A program made the translations under genes and the position numbers. A stretch of 64,000 nt of DNA from Tetrahymena thermophila SB210. Taxonomy: Eukaryota > Ciliophora > Oligohymenophorea > Hymenostomatida > Tetrahymenidae. The DNA lies in assembly GCF_000189635.1 (NCBI RefSeq), contig NW_002476358.1, positions 62,001 to 126,000 of the forward strand. Reading direction: 5' to 3'. Positions 36,516 through 50,300 of this stretch are shown here, one piece after another (position 1 is the stretch's first letter; each line of letters opens with the position of its first letter). The notes under the pieces are model-generated. The model was not told the origin of the DNA, made no database searches, and worked only from the letters and a program-made list of their open reading frames with translations.

Positions 36516-38435
36516 ATGAACTATCGAATTAGAAAATTCAATAACACAGGAGTCAAAGGTAGTAATATTAAGTATGCCTACGCACATAATTTAACTCCTT
36601 AGGAGCTTCAAAATATAACAAATAACTATTTAGATATTAAAAATAATAATGATTCTCACAAAACCAAGAATTAAATTACCAAAAATTAGAAGTAGACTTT
36701 ATAAAATGATTAGCATTTTGGATATCCAGATACGAGTGTATAAAACAAACTTTAATTTTTACAATTATATTAATTTATTTTAATATATTTTAGGTTTATG
36801 TAAAAGCGAAGCTTGTCTCGAAAGAAGATGTAAGTAAAATATATATTAAAGTAAGGTGCAAAATGTATATTTTATGATATTAACGAAAAAAAAAGAAAAA
36901 GTTTGACATGATTAGAAACTCTTTACACAACTAATTGAAGCTATTTGATTAAGAAAAGTATATGGAAAGCGAATCTGATTGTATTTTTTCAAACAAAAAT
37001 AAAAATAATGAAGTACTTTTACAAATATTTATAATTTATCAATCATATTATAAAAATTTTTTATACTTTGAACTTTTAGTTAATTCTCGTTATTTTTTCT
37101 TTAGATTTATGATCGATTACAACCAAAGATTTTAGAATGCTTAGAAAGTAAAAAGAATTATTCTCTTTTTCTTTTTGGAACTTCAAACACAGGAAAAAAT
37201 CAGGTATTACTCAACAAACAGCTTCTTGAATGTTATGGAAATCCCTAATTGACAGCAGCAGTTAGTAATTATATAATATAAAAACTAATAAAGGATATTT
37301 ATACTGTTTAAAATAATTAAAAGGAGATTAGTAGGGAGGAATAATCTAAAGAGCTCTGAGTGATATATGCACTCATTTAAAGACTATGAATTAAGATGAC
37401 AAAGAGGTTATGATATCAATCATAGGTTTCTACCAAGACAGGGTGATTGACTTATTAAACCTAGATTAAAATTTAGAATCTATTCAGAAAGATAACCTAA
37501 AAATTAAGACAGAAGAAAATATGGGAATAAGTATAGAAGATTTAATACAAATGAGCATATGGTCATTTTCAGAATTTGTCTCTGTATATAGAATATGTAT
37601 GTTTAAATAAAAATATCTAGATAAATATTATATTATTCTCATTTATTTTAGATTCATTTATGAAGAAAATACTGAAAGAATAAATAGGAATGCAGATAAA
37701 AACTGTGGCTATATAAATTAGTGTTGCTAAAGTAAAATTAAAATTTTGTTTTGTCTTAATTGTGTGTGAATGATGATATATTAAAATTTTTTAAAAACTT
37801 AATATTAAAAGGTGAGCTAATAAAAAGATTTTATTGAGAAGATAGAGCAAAAGTTTACATTTGTAAAAATGACAAATTGTTAGCAAAATCTAGAGAATAT
37901 AAGTAATTTAGGATTTTGTATGGATAGCTTAAAAAAAAATAGCAATAGCATACCCTTTAGATAGAAAAAGCTTACATTCTTTTTAAAAGACTGTTTAAAT
38001 GCTTAATCTCATGTTACACTTTTTCAAACTGTTTCAAATTAAGATTCTCTTAAATCCTAAATATCAACCATGTAATTAGCCTCACAATTTAATAAAAAAT
38101 AAATGATTAAGAAAAATTATTTGAATGACAAAGAATTTTTAGAGCAACTTTAAAAAGAGGATTAAACTAGTAGTAAATAAATATATCAAAGCATGTAAGA
38201 AAATTCTTTAAACAACTCAGTAAACCATGTAATTTATTTTAATTAAAAATGGAATTTTTGAAAGATATGTTTTTATTGATTATACTTAATTTTTTCAAAA
38301 TAACAAAAGATATTTTAAATTAAAAAGAAATCACATATTTTTTCACATAAATAGATTTAAGAATCTCACAGACTGAGCCAATAAAATAAGTAGAATTTAA
38401 ATAGTTAGCTCAAATAAGATAGTACTAATATATGA
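36516..38435 (+). CDS. Kinesin-like protein with degenerate motor domain
   Basis: Begins MNYRIRKFNNTGVKGSN at 36516 and ends at TGA 38433-38435 after several introns (clear ones end near 36793 and 38353; 38229 is a donor). Kinesin landmarks are visible in order: a P-loop position FLFGTSNTGKNQ (normally GQTGSGKT), GGIIQRALSDICTHL, the beta-sheet run VMISIIGFYQDRVIDLL, and near the end NLENISNLGFCMDSL followed by SIPFRQKKLTFFLKDCLN, which matches the usual INKSL...IPYRDSKLT..L.DSLGG. The switch I (NxxSSRSH) and switch II (DLAGSE) motifs are not found where expected; FTFVKMTNCQQN sits at the switch II place. A short Q-rich tail follows. It may be a motor-dead structural or regulatory kinesin. 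Middle exon boundaries (37590-37830) are uncertain and could hide a switch I. Confidence 0.65.
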
Positions 38436-39752
38436 AATTAACTTTTAACACTATTTATTTTATTAATTAAAATTATATATTATTAAAGATTTTAAATTTG
38501 TATTACTTTACTATATTATTAGTTACTTCAGAAATTCTTAAACATAAAATTTTATATTCATTTTTATAACTATTTACATTGATGTCAATAAAATATTTAA
38601 ATTTATTTAAATAAAGCTACTAACAAAATAAAAATTATTTTCGTTTAAAAAAAATATGTAATATTAATTTTATAACAAAATATTTAAATTTCATTTAAGC
38701 AAAATATATTCACCAAATAAAAAGAAATAAAGTATGGTGTTTAAATTTTAAAAGAAAAATCAAATTTGAATGAACAAAAAATAAATTTATTTCGCCTGAA
38801 ACATGCAAACTAGCAGCCAAACTTTATTTTTATCAAATAATTTATTGATTTACGCTTTTCTTCACTTTTCTTTTTAAAAATGTTATTACTAGCAGATATA
38901 AAATTATTGATAATTAATAGCGCTAATCTAGCTGAAATTTGTTTAAAACTAATGAATATTAAAAAATGTTATGTTTTCTTGATTATGTTAGGGCTCTTTT
39001 TAAGTTTTATTGAGAAAATCTAGCTAATATGCACAATTACTATATATTTTATTAAAAATGAATTTTTATGAGTAAAAATAAATAAATAAATGTTCAGTAG
39101 CTAATTGTTAATAAATTATTAAATACAGATTTTTAAAAACAAATTTTGAAATTGCTTTGAATAATTTCCTTTTGATCACAAGATTCTTTAGCTAATGAAT
39201 ATAATAATTGCAAAAATTAAATTAAGATTTCGATAGTTAATTTATATTTTCACTAAAATTTGAAATTCAATAAATATAATTAACACCTCAAATAAATTAT
39301 TTTTAAAATATTGATAGAATGTCTGTATGTAGTTTTACAAATTTATGATATTTACCAGGAAAAACTTGTCAATATATAATTTTTATCAATAAAAAAGCTT
39401 TTAAATAAAGCGGAAGCCATTTATACTCGTTTTGTTTCTTATTTAATAGAGAAATATTTAAAATAAGTTAGAGGGAAATTTTATTTGGTTTTATTTTCTT
39501 ATAGTTGAGTGATTGAAAATTAATATTGAAGATTCGCTTAAGATAAACAATAATTTGATTGCTTTAGCGAACGAAGATTTTTTATATTTTCATAATAAAT
39601 ATATGTAATACTTTAATCAATTTAAAAGCTTGTCAGAATCATGAATTCAGTTCAAAATTTCAAAATAAATTAATTTAAAAAAATCAAAATATATTTATTT
39701 ATACAAAAAGAAAAGTATATTCACAACTTAATTAAAATTCTTCACATAAGAA
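38436..39752. other. Intergenic spacer upstream of centrin
   Basis: About 1.3 kb, AT-rich. Presumably holds the centrin promoter near its right end. No element recognised. Confidence 0.5.
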
Positions 39753-40341
39753 ATGTCCCTCAAGAACACTAGACCCCCTGTTAAGTCCACCAGAGTCTCT
39801 CGTCCTCAATTGACTGAAGAATAAAAATAAGAAATTAAGGAAGCCTTCGATCTTTTCGATACCGATGGCACTGGATATATTGATGCCAAGGAACTTAAGG
39901 TAGCAATGAGAGCTTTAGGATTTGAACCTAAAAAGGAAGAAATCAAGAAAATGATTGCTGAAATCGACAGAGAAGGTCGTGGAGTTATTGAATTCTAAGA
40001 CTTCCTTGATCTCATGACCGTTAAAATGGTAACTAAAATTTCTTTATTTTAATAAATAAGCAGACAGACATACTCATGAACTAGCATTAATAATTTGAAT
40101 TTAAATAAAATAGGCTGAAAGAGATCCCAGAGATGAAATTTTAAAAGCTTTTAGATTATTTGATGATGATAATACTGGTAAGATCTCCTTAAAGAATTTA
40201 AAAAGAGTTGCCAGAGAATTGGGTGAAGCTATGACTGAAGAAGAACTCTAAGAAATGATTGATGAAGCTGATAGAGATGGTGATGGTGAAATTAGTGAGG
40301 AAGAATTCGTTAGAATTATGAAAAAGACCAACCTCTTCTGA
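39753..40341 (+). CDS. CEN1: Centrin, 167 aa
   Basis: Two exons, 39753-40028 and 40114-40341, with an 85-nt intron. Four EF-hands are visible: loop 1 [12 protein letters not shown] (residues 36-47), loop 2 [12 protein letters not shown] (lacks several acidic ligands), loop 3 [12 protein letters not shown] (weak) and loop 4 [12 protein letters not shown] (canonical). The N-terminus [18 protein letters not shown] is basic, and the C-terminus ends in KKTNLF as in other centrins. Centrin acts in basal bodies and the contractile/cortical cytoskeleton. Codon use is biased to C-ending and GGT/GCT-type codons, consistent with strong expression. The symbol CEN1 is by resemblance to the main Tetrahymena centrin; a close paralog cannot be excluded. 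Confidence 0.92.
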
Positions 40342-41671
40342 TTTTCCTGTATAATCAATCAATCAATCGATCAATAACAAACCAATAAACAAACAAATTA
40401 ACCTCTATATATATTCTTTCATCAAATATAATACATAATTTTTGCTAATTAACGTTACTCGTATCTATCCTTTTTCATATTTGTACTATGCTCATATTTT
40501 TATTATTGCATTGTACTCTTCTCATTTTAACTTGCCTACTATTTTAAAGCATTTTTTATAAAACTCTATTAAATACAAAGGATACAGTTTTAAAATGCAT
40601 GCTTTATTATCAAAAGATCTATTTAATTTTTTATTTTACTTTATTAATTAAAAATGACAAAACAAAAAAAATCATGTAAATTAATTAAAACATTCTCTAT
40701 TCATATTCATTAATATATCTTTCATTTTAAAGCTGGAAATAAAATAAAAATATAACAATTTTTTATTAACAAGCTATCCTATAATTTATTACTAAGATAT
40801 TTGCATATAATAAATAATGTCTAAAAATCGATTGAATTTAAATAACCATTTTAGTATTTATTATATTTTATAATCCTAAATATTAATAAATATTTTTTAT
40901 ATAAAAATTATATCATTTTATGCACAGTAAATAAATAATTATAATTTCTCAAAAAATAACATTTTAATTTATTTAAATAACATTTTCCAGACATTATTAA
41001 TTTTTTTTTGAATGTTAAAGCAATCTTAATTTAATTGATTTTATTATCTTAGACATTAAAAGCAACGTTCAAATATTTTATATATCTATTAAGTATTAAA
41101 ATTAGAAATAAATTAATCTAAAATTCAAAAAAAATATTAAAAGTTAATAATCTACTAAATATTTATTTTTTATAATTAAAATTATTAAATTTAAATATAC
41201 TTTAAAATTATTATTTTAATTATTTTTTTAATAGAAGAAAATTAATTTAAGTTTTTTAATTTAAAATATCGAAAAAATGTGAAACTTAGATTTCTTAAAA
41301 TTGGTCTTTTCTCATAAATTAAGGGTAGCTTTTAAATATCATTCAAAAAAATTTTTTTTAATTTTTATTTAATTTCATAAAACTAGAGTGAGTGTAGAAA
41401 TGAATGAGAATAACTATAATGTAAACACATATAACAATATAATAAAAATAATGTTAGAAATAATTTATTCAGTTTATATAAAATATTTATTTATTTAATT
41501 GATGCTAAACGGATTATTAATATGTTAGATTTTAATATATTTTATTTATATTTTAGGTTTTAAAATAATTTAAATGGAAACTTTATTTTGATCTTAATTA
41601 GTTTTTAATATAATATTTTAGTTAATTATTTTATTTATTGATTTATACATTTTTATAAAAATCAATTATTT
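40342..41671. other. 3' flank of centrin and intergenic spacer
   Basis: About 1.3 kb between convergent genes. A short ATCA-type repeat lies at 40353-40375 just after the centrin stop. The rest is AT-rich with no coding signal. Confidence 0.5.
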
Positions 41672-44187
41672 TACTTTATTAAATGGTTATCAAATAATGA
41701 TTTCTTTTAAACTTCAAAATGGGTTTTTTTAGTATTTTCATATTTAGGAAGACTGTTTTTTCTAATTTAATTCTCTGCCAACTCTTAGTCTTCATCTAAT
41801 TTATTTAAACTTCTAACTCTTGGCATGTCAGATATTTGGTCAGTATCTTTTGACTAGCCTCCATAACTGTCAGGATAATAAAAGTGATTATTAGAGTTTG
41901 GAGTTAATTATTTATTAAGTTAAGACAACTCCATATCCTTTTTTTAAAATTCATTTAATGATTTATGCTATCTTTAACTTTAATCTTAATTAACTATAAT
42001 TCCAAAAGATTTTTATGAGTTATTTTAGCTAGCTGCGAATTATTCATCTTTTAAACTTGATTTGCTTGTATTAGATAAATTATCTTTTTTATGAAATGAT
42101 GTTTTTGAACAAGGTAAAGAATTTTCATCGATATTTTATTCATCTGCTATTAAAAAACCAACTGAAGGTGGATTTTGTGTATTGTTCTTTCTAAATTTTG
42201 AAAGCTTCTTTGGCCTTCCTACATTTGAAACTGAAGAAGTTGTTGCATCATCTTAATGAAATTCTGGTTAAGATTAATCATCTTACTATTTAACTGGTGA
42301 TTTCTCTAAACTACTGACCATTTTAGATTGACTATCTACAGAATCAGCAGATCCCTAGTGCTGTTCTTATTTTAGTATTGAGTGAAATGAAAATTGCTAA
42401 GTTTTTTACTAGCTTTCTAAATCTATATTATTTTAAGGTGAAAACATTATTTTTTTCTTTTTCTTTTTTAATTTTTGTAAAATATTCTGAGCTTATTATT
42501 GATCTTATTATTACTTTTACTAATTATTAATTATTGGGAGTATATTGATTTAATCTTCCTTAAATACTTTCTTCTTTTTAATTTTATTTGGTAGACTTTT
42601 TTTTTATTTACTTTCTTAAGTTAGCCTTTAGCTTTCTAGTTCCTCTTCATGAGCATAGAGCTGAACTTAACTATTGACTTGCTAGCTAAATTAAGGTTAA
42701 TAAGGAAAAGGCTCTAATTTGTAGTAAAGTTTTCTTACAGAGTAAAATGAACAAATGAAAAAGAAAACCCAAAAAGTAATATTGTCTAGGCATAAAAATA
42801 GAACAAATTATTGATTGGATTAAACAACACTAGCAAAAATAAATATAAAAATCATACTGAGTAAAAAGCCTCCTACTAATACATAAAAACCTATATTTTT
42901 TAACCTTTTCCATGTTTACCTTGTAATTTCTATTCTTATAATCATAATTAATATGCAAATCATTCCTATTATTGAGATAAAAATATAGCAAAGAACATTA
43001 GTTATTTATTTTGCTACACCATAAGAAATAATCGGGTTTAGCTATTTACACTAGGTAAAACTAAAAACAAATTAGTTTAGCTATAAACAAGGGACTACAC
43101 CCATAATACATAGTGGTATTAAATATGGCAATTTCATATTACCAGGTAAGCTATTTGTAATTTCTTACATAATAATATTTATACAGCAGAATTTTAAAAT
43201 TACTGAGAAAATAATATTAATAACATCGCTAAATTCCATATCAGATTCATGTCCAAAGCAAGAAGTACTAGCAAACAAGTAAAAACCATGGATGCTGGCT
43301 CCCATATCAGCAATTATCAAGCTTACTGAAACAAAAAAGAGTAGTTTCTCTTATAATCTAATTTTTTCTTAGTATTTAAAATAAATTTAATTTTCATACA
43401 TATTTTATAATTTGTTAAGTTAATTAATTAAAATTGTGTGTGGAATACATCAATAAATAAATAAATTTCTCTCTTTTTTTTGATATCTATTGTAAATTTT
43501 AATCAGTAAAATAGTATCAACTTGAAAAAAATATAAATTATACTTACTATCCAAAAAGAACTTTAAAATATTTAAAGTAGTATCATATTCATTTATGATG
43601 ATTGCTTCTGGCTTATTTTCTTTTTAACTTTCCAAATCTATATCGATGGGAATATTAGTTAAACTGATCTTAATATTTTTAATCATTTCATCTTCTTTAG
43701 CACTAAAAATTATTTTCTCACTTTTTTTTTAACTCTCTGATTTTTTTTGATTTTCGCTACTGCAGTTTGATTCCTTTCTTTTTTACTATTTTTTTTTAGT
43801 TTGAGAGTTAGCTTAATTAGATTTGATATTAGTTTTTTCTTTATCTATTTCATGCTCCTTTGCAGGTAATTCTTATACTTCTTTCTTATCGGTTTAGCTT
43901 TAAACAGACTCTTCTTCTATTTTATCAGAAAACCTTGATATTTTCTTTTTTACTGAGTTAAATCTTTATTTATTTATCTAATTTGCTCTTTATTGTTGAT
44001 TATCATTATCTTATTTTAATGTATCTATTCTGCTGCTAGGAGTACTATCTATTTCTTATAAACCATAGCTTTTTGGATGTGGACTAGCCATATAGCTTTC
44101 CCCATTCTCTATAATAGTACTAAGTTATTAGACCCTTTTTTTAGAAAATTTTTTATGAGGGATATCTTATTTTTATTGATCCTACAT
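41672..44187 (-). CDS. Polytopic membrane protein with long polar tails
   Basis: Minus-strand gene from ATG (complement of 44185-44187; MQDQQKQDIPHKKFSK) to TGA (complement of 41672-41674), with one clear intron at about 43370-43550. An N-terminal charged region of ~210 residues (K/E/Q-rich) precedes about six hydrophobic helices between 43350 and 42730, for example LLFFVSVSLIIADMGASI, VLCYIFISIIGMICILIMII, FYVLVGGFLLSMIFIFIF and ITFWVFFFICSFYSV. A cytosolic-type tail of ~340 residues follows (VRKLYYKLEPFPYQP, then Q/K/S-rich). The layout could suit a receptor- or TMEM184-like protein, but no diagnostic motif is seen, so I assign no family. It shares a 259-nt divergent promoter region with the B-box/WD40 gene. 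Confidence 0.7.
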
Positions 44188-44446
44188 TCTACTATAATCT
44201 TATCAAGAATTGATTAAAAGTAAATAAAAATTTGCAATTATTTTTTATCAATTTTTTAATGATTTAAATACCAATTATTTTGATGCATTATTCCATAAAG
44301 ATTTAAAATTTCATTAAATTTTGCTTTTCCTCCAAAAAAATTGAGGTGTAATTCATGTTTGCAAATATCACTTGAAATTTTGTACCCCAAAAATTAATAA
44401 TTACAGTTTAAATGAAAGGTTTATTATAATCTCAAAAGTAAGTATA
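44188..44446. promoter_or_regulatory. Compact divergent promoter region
   Basis: Only 259 nt separate the start codons of the membrane protein (minus) and the B-box/WD40 protein (plus), so the promoters must lie here. No motif named. Confidence 0.4.
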
Positions 44447-46914
44447 ATGGATATAAATACTAACTCCAATATTTAATATCAACCACAAAACGATTAAATA
44501 ATTTTAGATGAGAATATTCAGGTGAAAAGCTAAGAAAACTAAATTTTTTTGCAATCTAATGGTGAAAACTAGGTATAAGAAAACCCTCTTATCTCTAGCT
44601 AGGCATCTACTGTTAAATAAGAAGCTATAGATTAGTCTGTAAATTAAGATTGTAATTATCAAATAAAAAATGATTTTGATTAATTAAGCAATCCAAAGTA
44701 ACATGAAAAAGATGATTAGCTAATTACTGAAAATATAGATCTGAAGAAGGAAGTTTAGGATTTAAATGATAATTAAATATAAACTACACAAAATTTGGTA
44801 GGTAATTCTCAAGATTAGTAAAATACATTTCCAGAAAAATGTTTGTTACATGACATTAAAAATAAATATGTTTGTATATAATAAAATTGCAATGCTCTTT
44901 CGAGAATTGCTTGTGCAGAATGCCATGTAGAGGGACCGCATCCTAAGCATGAACTTATTAAAATTGAAATTTTCAAAGAAGAAATTTAAATAAAATCTTA
45001 GCGTGCAATTTAACTTTTTGAACAAATAAATAAAGAATCTACTAAATAGTAAATCTCAGAAAAAATCCAAAAGATTTAAGATGGGCTTATTAATATGCTG
45101 ACTGATTTCAAAGAAGAAAAATTTAAACTTATTGATAATGCAAATTTAATAGGGGACGAACTTCTAAGTGGCTATGAGAACGATATCTCTCAATTAGACT
45201 ACAAAAAAACACTAAATATATTTGCTAATTAATAAGTTTCACTATAAGATTTGTCTTAACTAAAGCTGGCACTTATTTTATATCACTCAGAACAAAATGA
45301 ATCAGTAGAAGTTAGTAAGGCAAATTTCTAATTGTTTATTGAAGATATAAAAAAAGAGATAGAATAAATGGAATAGAATTTCTATAGAGCTTTTACTTAA
45401 AGAATTGATATTTCACATAATTTAGGATAAGATGAAAGATTAGTTGATTATGATGTTAAATAGCATAATTCAGAGGGAGTTAGGAATTTAAAATTGAATA
45501 AAAGTGAAAATATCTAGCTAGAGTAAAATGAACATTCAAATAACTAAGAATAAATTTCAATAAATAAAGATAATAATACCACTTCATAAATTTAAAAGCA
45601 AAAACACTCTTTTTTGAGTTCAAAAGAACAGTATAATTGGAGATTGAGGAGAGATGAATAAAGATAGGAAGATGAAAAATATGCAAATTAAGAAGGAAAT
45701 AATACATTTATTAGAAAAACTCTGCAATTAAAATTAAAAGGATTGTGTATTAAAAAACTTTAAGAACATAAAGGATGGATTGGAAGAATCGAAAGGATAA
45801 ATGAAAATATTTTTGCTTCTTGCTCATCTGATAAAAAAGTTATTTTTTGGGATCTATAAACATTAAAACCAATGAAAACATGGACAGATACTTCTTCAAA
45901 AAACCATATCCTTTCTCTCTGCAAACTAGACTCAAAGACAATAGCTATGGGTGGGTCAGATAAATTAATACGGATATATGAGTGGGAAACTGAAAATATG
46001 GTGAAATTGTTGAAAGGACATAAGGGAGGTGTAAATTATATTATAAGTTTAAATGAAGAGGTTATAGCAAGCTGTGGATCTGATAATAGTATTGTTGTTT
46101 GGAATTGGAAATAGGAGGTAGTCTTAAATCACTTAAAAAATTACCATTCCTAAGCTATTTATCAAATTACATTCCTTCATACTAATTCATTTTTAGCTTC
46201 ATGCAGTAAAGATACAACAATTAAAGTTTATAACTTTGACACAAAGGAAGTATTATGTACTTTAAAAGGTGCTAAATAAGCAGTTCATACAATTTGTTAT
46301 TTAAAAAAGAATCTATTAGCATCAGGAAATGCAGATTAAACTATCCGTATATGGAATTATATTCAGGGAATCCAAACAAAGGTAAGATAAATATTTAAAA
46401 ATAGTATTAATTTTTCAAATGTTAAAAAAATGAAATAAAAAAAGTCAAATCTAGTTAATTGCTTATCCTAAAAATTTTTATAAGGTCTTCAAAAAAATTT
46501 TTTTTTGATAATACTCTTAAAAAAGTCCTTTGATATTAATTTAATGGAAATATATATTACGATAAACTTTTGTTGTTAAAGTTTTGAATAAACTTATTAA
46601 TTCATTAATTAATAATTAATTTTTTTAATAACGTAAATTAGATTATCAGAGTGCCTAATTAGTCGATTTACACATTGTGTAAAATTGATGATCATTATAT
46701 AGCAAGTGGTTAGAGTGACAATAAAATTAAAATATGGGCATATGAGGAAGGAGAAACTCTAGAAAATAGCTAAGACTCTAGACACGGATATGGAGCTGTG
46801 TGTGTGAAAACTTTAGAGAGCCATACTAGTGCTGTTAGCTGTTTGAGTTATTTAGCTGAAAAATTCACTTTAATATCTGGTAGTAATGATCATAGCTTGT
46901 GCATTTGGCAGTGA
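44447..46914 (+). CDS. B-box zinc finger protein with seven WD40 repeats, 735 aa
   Basis: Two exons, 44447-46381 and 46642-46914, summing to 736 codons. The N-terminal ~130 residues are Q/N-rich. A B-box-like Cys/His cluster follows at about residues 133-175 (CLLHDIKNKYVCIQQNC, then CAECHVEGPHPKHELIKIEI). A coiled-coil region (EQINKESTKQQISEKIQKIQ) leads to seven WD40 blades, exactly one closed propeller: FASCSSDKKVIFWDL, IAMGGSDKLIRIYEW, IASCGSDNSIVVWNW, LASCSKDTTIKVYNF, LASGNADQTIRIWNY, IASGQSDNKIKIWAY and LISGSNDHSLCIW, with the last ending at the stop codon. It is probably a scaffold protein, and no RING is present. Same domain order as the protein at 6596-11395, but with far shorter disordered parts. 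Confidence 0.88.
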
Positions 46915-47325
46915 ACTATATATATTTTTATATAATTTCAAACTTTATAATACAATATTAACTTATCTGTACATTTTTCTATAGTATTTTAAATGAATTA
47001 TGAAATAGAATTTCATTCATATTTTATAAGTTATATAGAAAAGAATTTCCCTCTATTTGGAAATTGGAATTCTAGTGATTTTTTACCTGAATCATTATTT
47101 TACAAATTAAATAACCTAAAATTTAAACATCCAATATTAAATTTGTTTATTAAATATGTACAATTATTTATTTCTTGATAAACTTTTAATCACTTTTTCT
47201 TGGCTTTATTATGCTTTTTTAAAACATAATAAAAATATTACTTTTTAATTTATTTCCCCTCATTTAGAGAATTAAAAAAGATTTAGATAGATTAATAGAT
47301 AAATAGATTTTACTGAATAATAACT
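46915..47325. other. Intergenic spacer
   Basis: 411 nt between two plus-strand genes. It holds a 61-codon frame at 46993-47178 (MNYEIEFHSYFISYIEKNF) that I do not consider a secure gene. Confidence 0.4.
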
Positions 47326-50300
47326 ATGGCTTTAAAGATTTTTAATATTCTACATTTGATAATTATTTTGATTTAATAAGTTTATAATTATTAAATTAGA
47401 GGCTAAGGGCATTAAATATCATATATTATGTCTGATACTTAACAGAAATCTGTTTTAGTTTATAGGTTTTTTGTATCTTTTGACATTGATGTATAATCAT
47501 CAGACTTTTTAGAAGTTTATTTTCCAATCCCTCTAAGAGGTTCAAATTAAAATTACCCTAAATATAGGATCGTAAAGTATGAGGATGCTAGTTAATACTA
47601 GTTGAATGGATTAGAATTCTACAACTAAGATACAAGCAAATTTTAAAATTGCGATTAAAATGGAAATAATTAATGGTATTATTTTTAAATTTAAGCAAAT
47701 CTAGCAAATTAGTAGCTATATGTTGTAGAGTTATTACCAGAGCCTTATACTCCTCTTCCTGCTTTATCTTCATATACTTTAGATGTAGTTGGATTCAAAG
47801 TTGTGAGCTATCCTTAGCAAATTAATTTTGTTATTTACTCTCATTCCTCAAATATTGCTACTTTAAATTTTTACTCGCCAGCTATATTAAACTAGTAATA
47901 CACATAATTAAATAGAATATCGCCTAATACTTTTTAGGTTTTATTAGCTAGTAATTTAAATTCAGCTCCTGATATAGTAAGCTAAAATGGTGGATACGTA
48001 GTTATAAAAATTATTTAAACTACAGGGATTTAAATTACTATTTAGTCATGCAGTGTTTCAAACAGTTTCATTTCAACTGACAATCTGCTTTTAATCATTC
48101 CATTTGTTGGATACTCAAGCTAAAATTTAGCTAACATAGTTTTAAGTTCTAATTCTATATTAAAGCCTAGCTTCTCTATTTTAGTATTTGTTTATTCAAA
48201 ATTCAATACGTTCTATAGCATTTCTACCTCAAATTCTTATATTTTAGGAAATGTGCTCTCCTCTTCCTCATTTGGATTTACAAACAACTAAAACCTGATT
48301 TATAAAAACCTTTTATATCACTGGAGTTTACCAAAAGATGCTAATAATGAAATATCAATCTTCGTTTCATCATAAACGAAGTATGTTTATAATAAGTTGG
48401 CTATTTAATTTTCTACAGACACAAACTTAGCTATTTCTGATCCAAAAAATGAATATTTCTCAATAAGCATTAATTTAGGGTCACAATATTAAATACTATC
48501 TGGTTCTTTTGTAAATAATTTTACTCCTGTTTCTTCAGATTTTAATGTTATATGCAACGTAGTAAACTCACTAGTTGTATGCCCATATATTAACCAGCTT
48601 TCAACAAATATTGTTTATTAAATCAGCTTCAAAGCAATTGTGTTTGATTAAACATAATTTAATATAAAATCTATTAGTCTTATATACAATAGAGGTTCTA
48701 TAAGTGAAACTATAGCTATAGTATCGCCTTCAATACTAAATACTATTTAATACAGTAATTTTTTTTTTTTATCTTTTGAATATTTGAAAATTAATTATAA
48801 ATAATAATAGATTTTGCAACAAATACAGATACTACTAGCTAAGGTACTAACTAACCTTGGTCTTCTTTTCTTGGAGATCTCTAGGTAATATCCGTCCCAG
48901 ATATCGGAACTAATACAGCAGACACTATTACTTAAAGAGCATTCTATTCTACAACAGCAAACTAAGGTGGAGGAATTTTCATTAGCAGAGGAGTAGAGTC
49001 TGTTGTCTTCTTTTTAGCTATAAATCCTTAGACTCTTTGCAATGGAAATTGTTTAAACTTAAATAAGATAATAAAAATGACTATGATCGCAAACAATAAT
49101 TTTTTTAAATTCACTAACCTTGACTCTAGCGGTTTACAGCTAGCAGCTTAAAATTCTGCCCTGTAAAGCTATACCTTTAGTAGCTTAGATTGTAGCTCAG
49201 TCACCTCTGGATGTGTAAACGGTGCCTCAAATTAAGCTGTTGATTCAAATAATTATATCTTGAATGGTAAATAAGTAGATAGTACTCATAATATAGTCAA
49301 ATATACTCTCCGTTGTGGCGCTAGTGGTCAAGCATCACTCCCATCTTAGTAATGTGCAAAAATGTTTTAGGTATATATTTTTTTTCAAAATATATTTTGA
49401 ATTTACTAAAACAATATCATTATTTATTTAAAAGGGTAAAGAATAAACTTTAGGGACATACCAAAATGGATTTGGTGGTATATTTTATATAAAGTAAGTT
49501 GATTTATCAAATAGCTACATTCCTAGCAGAGTTGTAGCTGATGATTAATAACTAGACTTTTTAATCACATTTTCATTAGAAGATCCAATGAATATGTCAA
49601 ATGCTCCTGTTATTACATTAAGAACACTTATCAACGCTTACGCTATTAGCTATTATGCTGCAGATAATATTCAATACAATGCAAATTTTATCAATTTTTC
49701 TAAAAATAGCTAGGGCTTGTATAATCCATCGCTATTTAGGCTAAGAGTGCAAAACTTTAAACCAAATAAAGCAATAATCATTTTTTTAGATAATAGTGTA
49801 GAATTAACTAGTTTTATAAATGAATAGTAAGCAACCTACTCTTGCTAAGTAATTACTCAAAGTGATACTCTAGCAAACTATAATTAAAACTCTTGCTTAG
49901 CCTTTAAAGGTGCTGGAGCATTAACGTCTACTAACTACATCTTAAATAATGTAATTATGATAAATACAAACTATCAGGGCTTATCTTACCTAGAAATATT
50001 GATTCCTTTATCACCTTCGTAAACAAATGGATTAAATCCAACAGTTTTGCACGTTGGATATGGAATTCTGATTGATTCCTTTAACAAAGGTCTTAATAGC
50101 TTAGCAATATAATCATTGATATCTATAAAAGGAGTTTCAAGTATAGGCCCTTCATTATAAGCAGCATTGACTTCATATTTTTCTATTACAACCCTACTAA
50201 ATGAAGATTTGACAGGATAATAAAAGCTATACTCTTATGTTGGTCCTGCATAATCTATAACTTTTACAGCAAATCCGTCTTCAACTGTGTTAACTTTTAC

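Noticed and set aside
46993-47178. 61-codon ATG frame between two genes (MNYEIEFHSYFISYIEK)
   Set aside because: It uses no TAA/TAG Gln codons, is short, AT-driven in composition and lies in a 411-nt spacer. No family is recognised and chance is likely.
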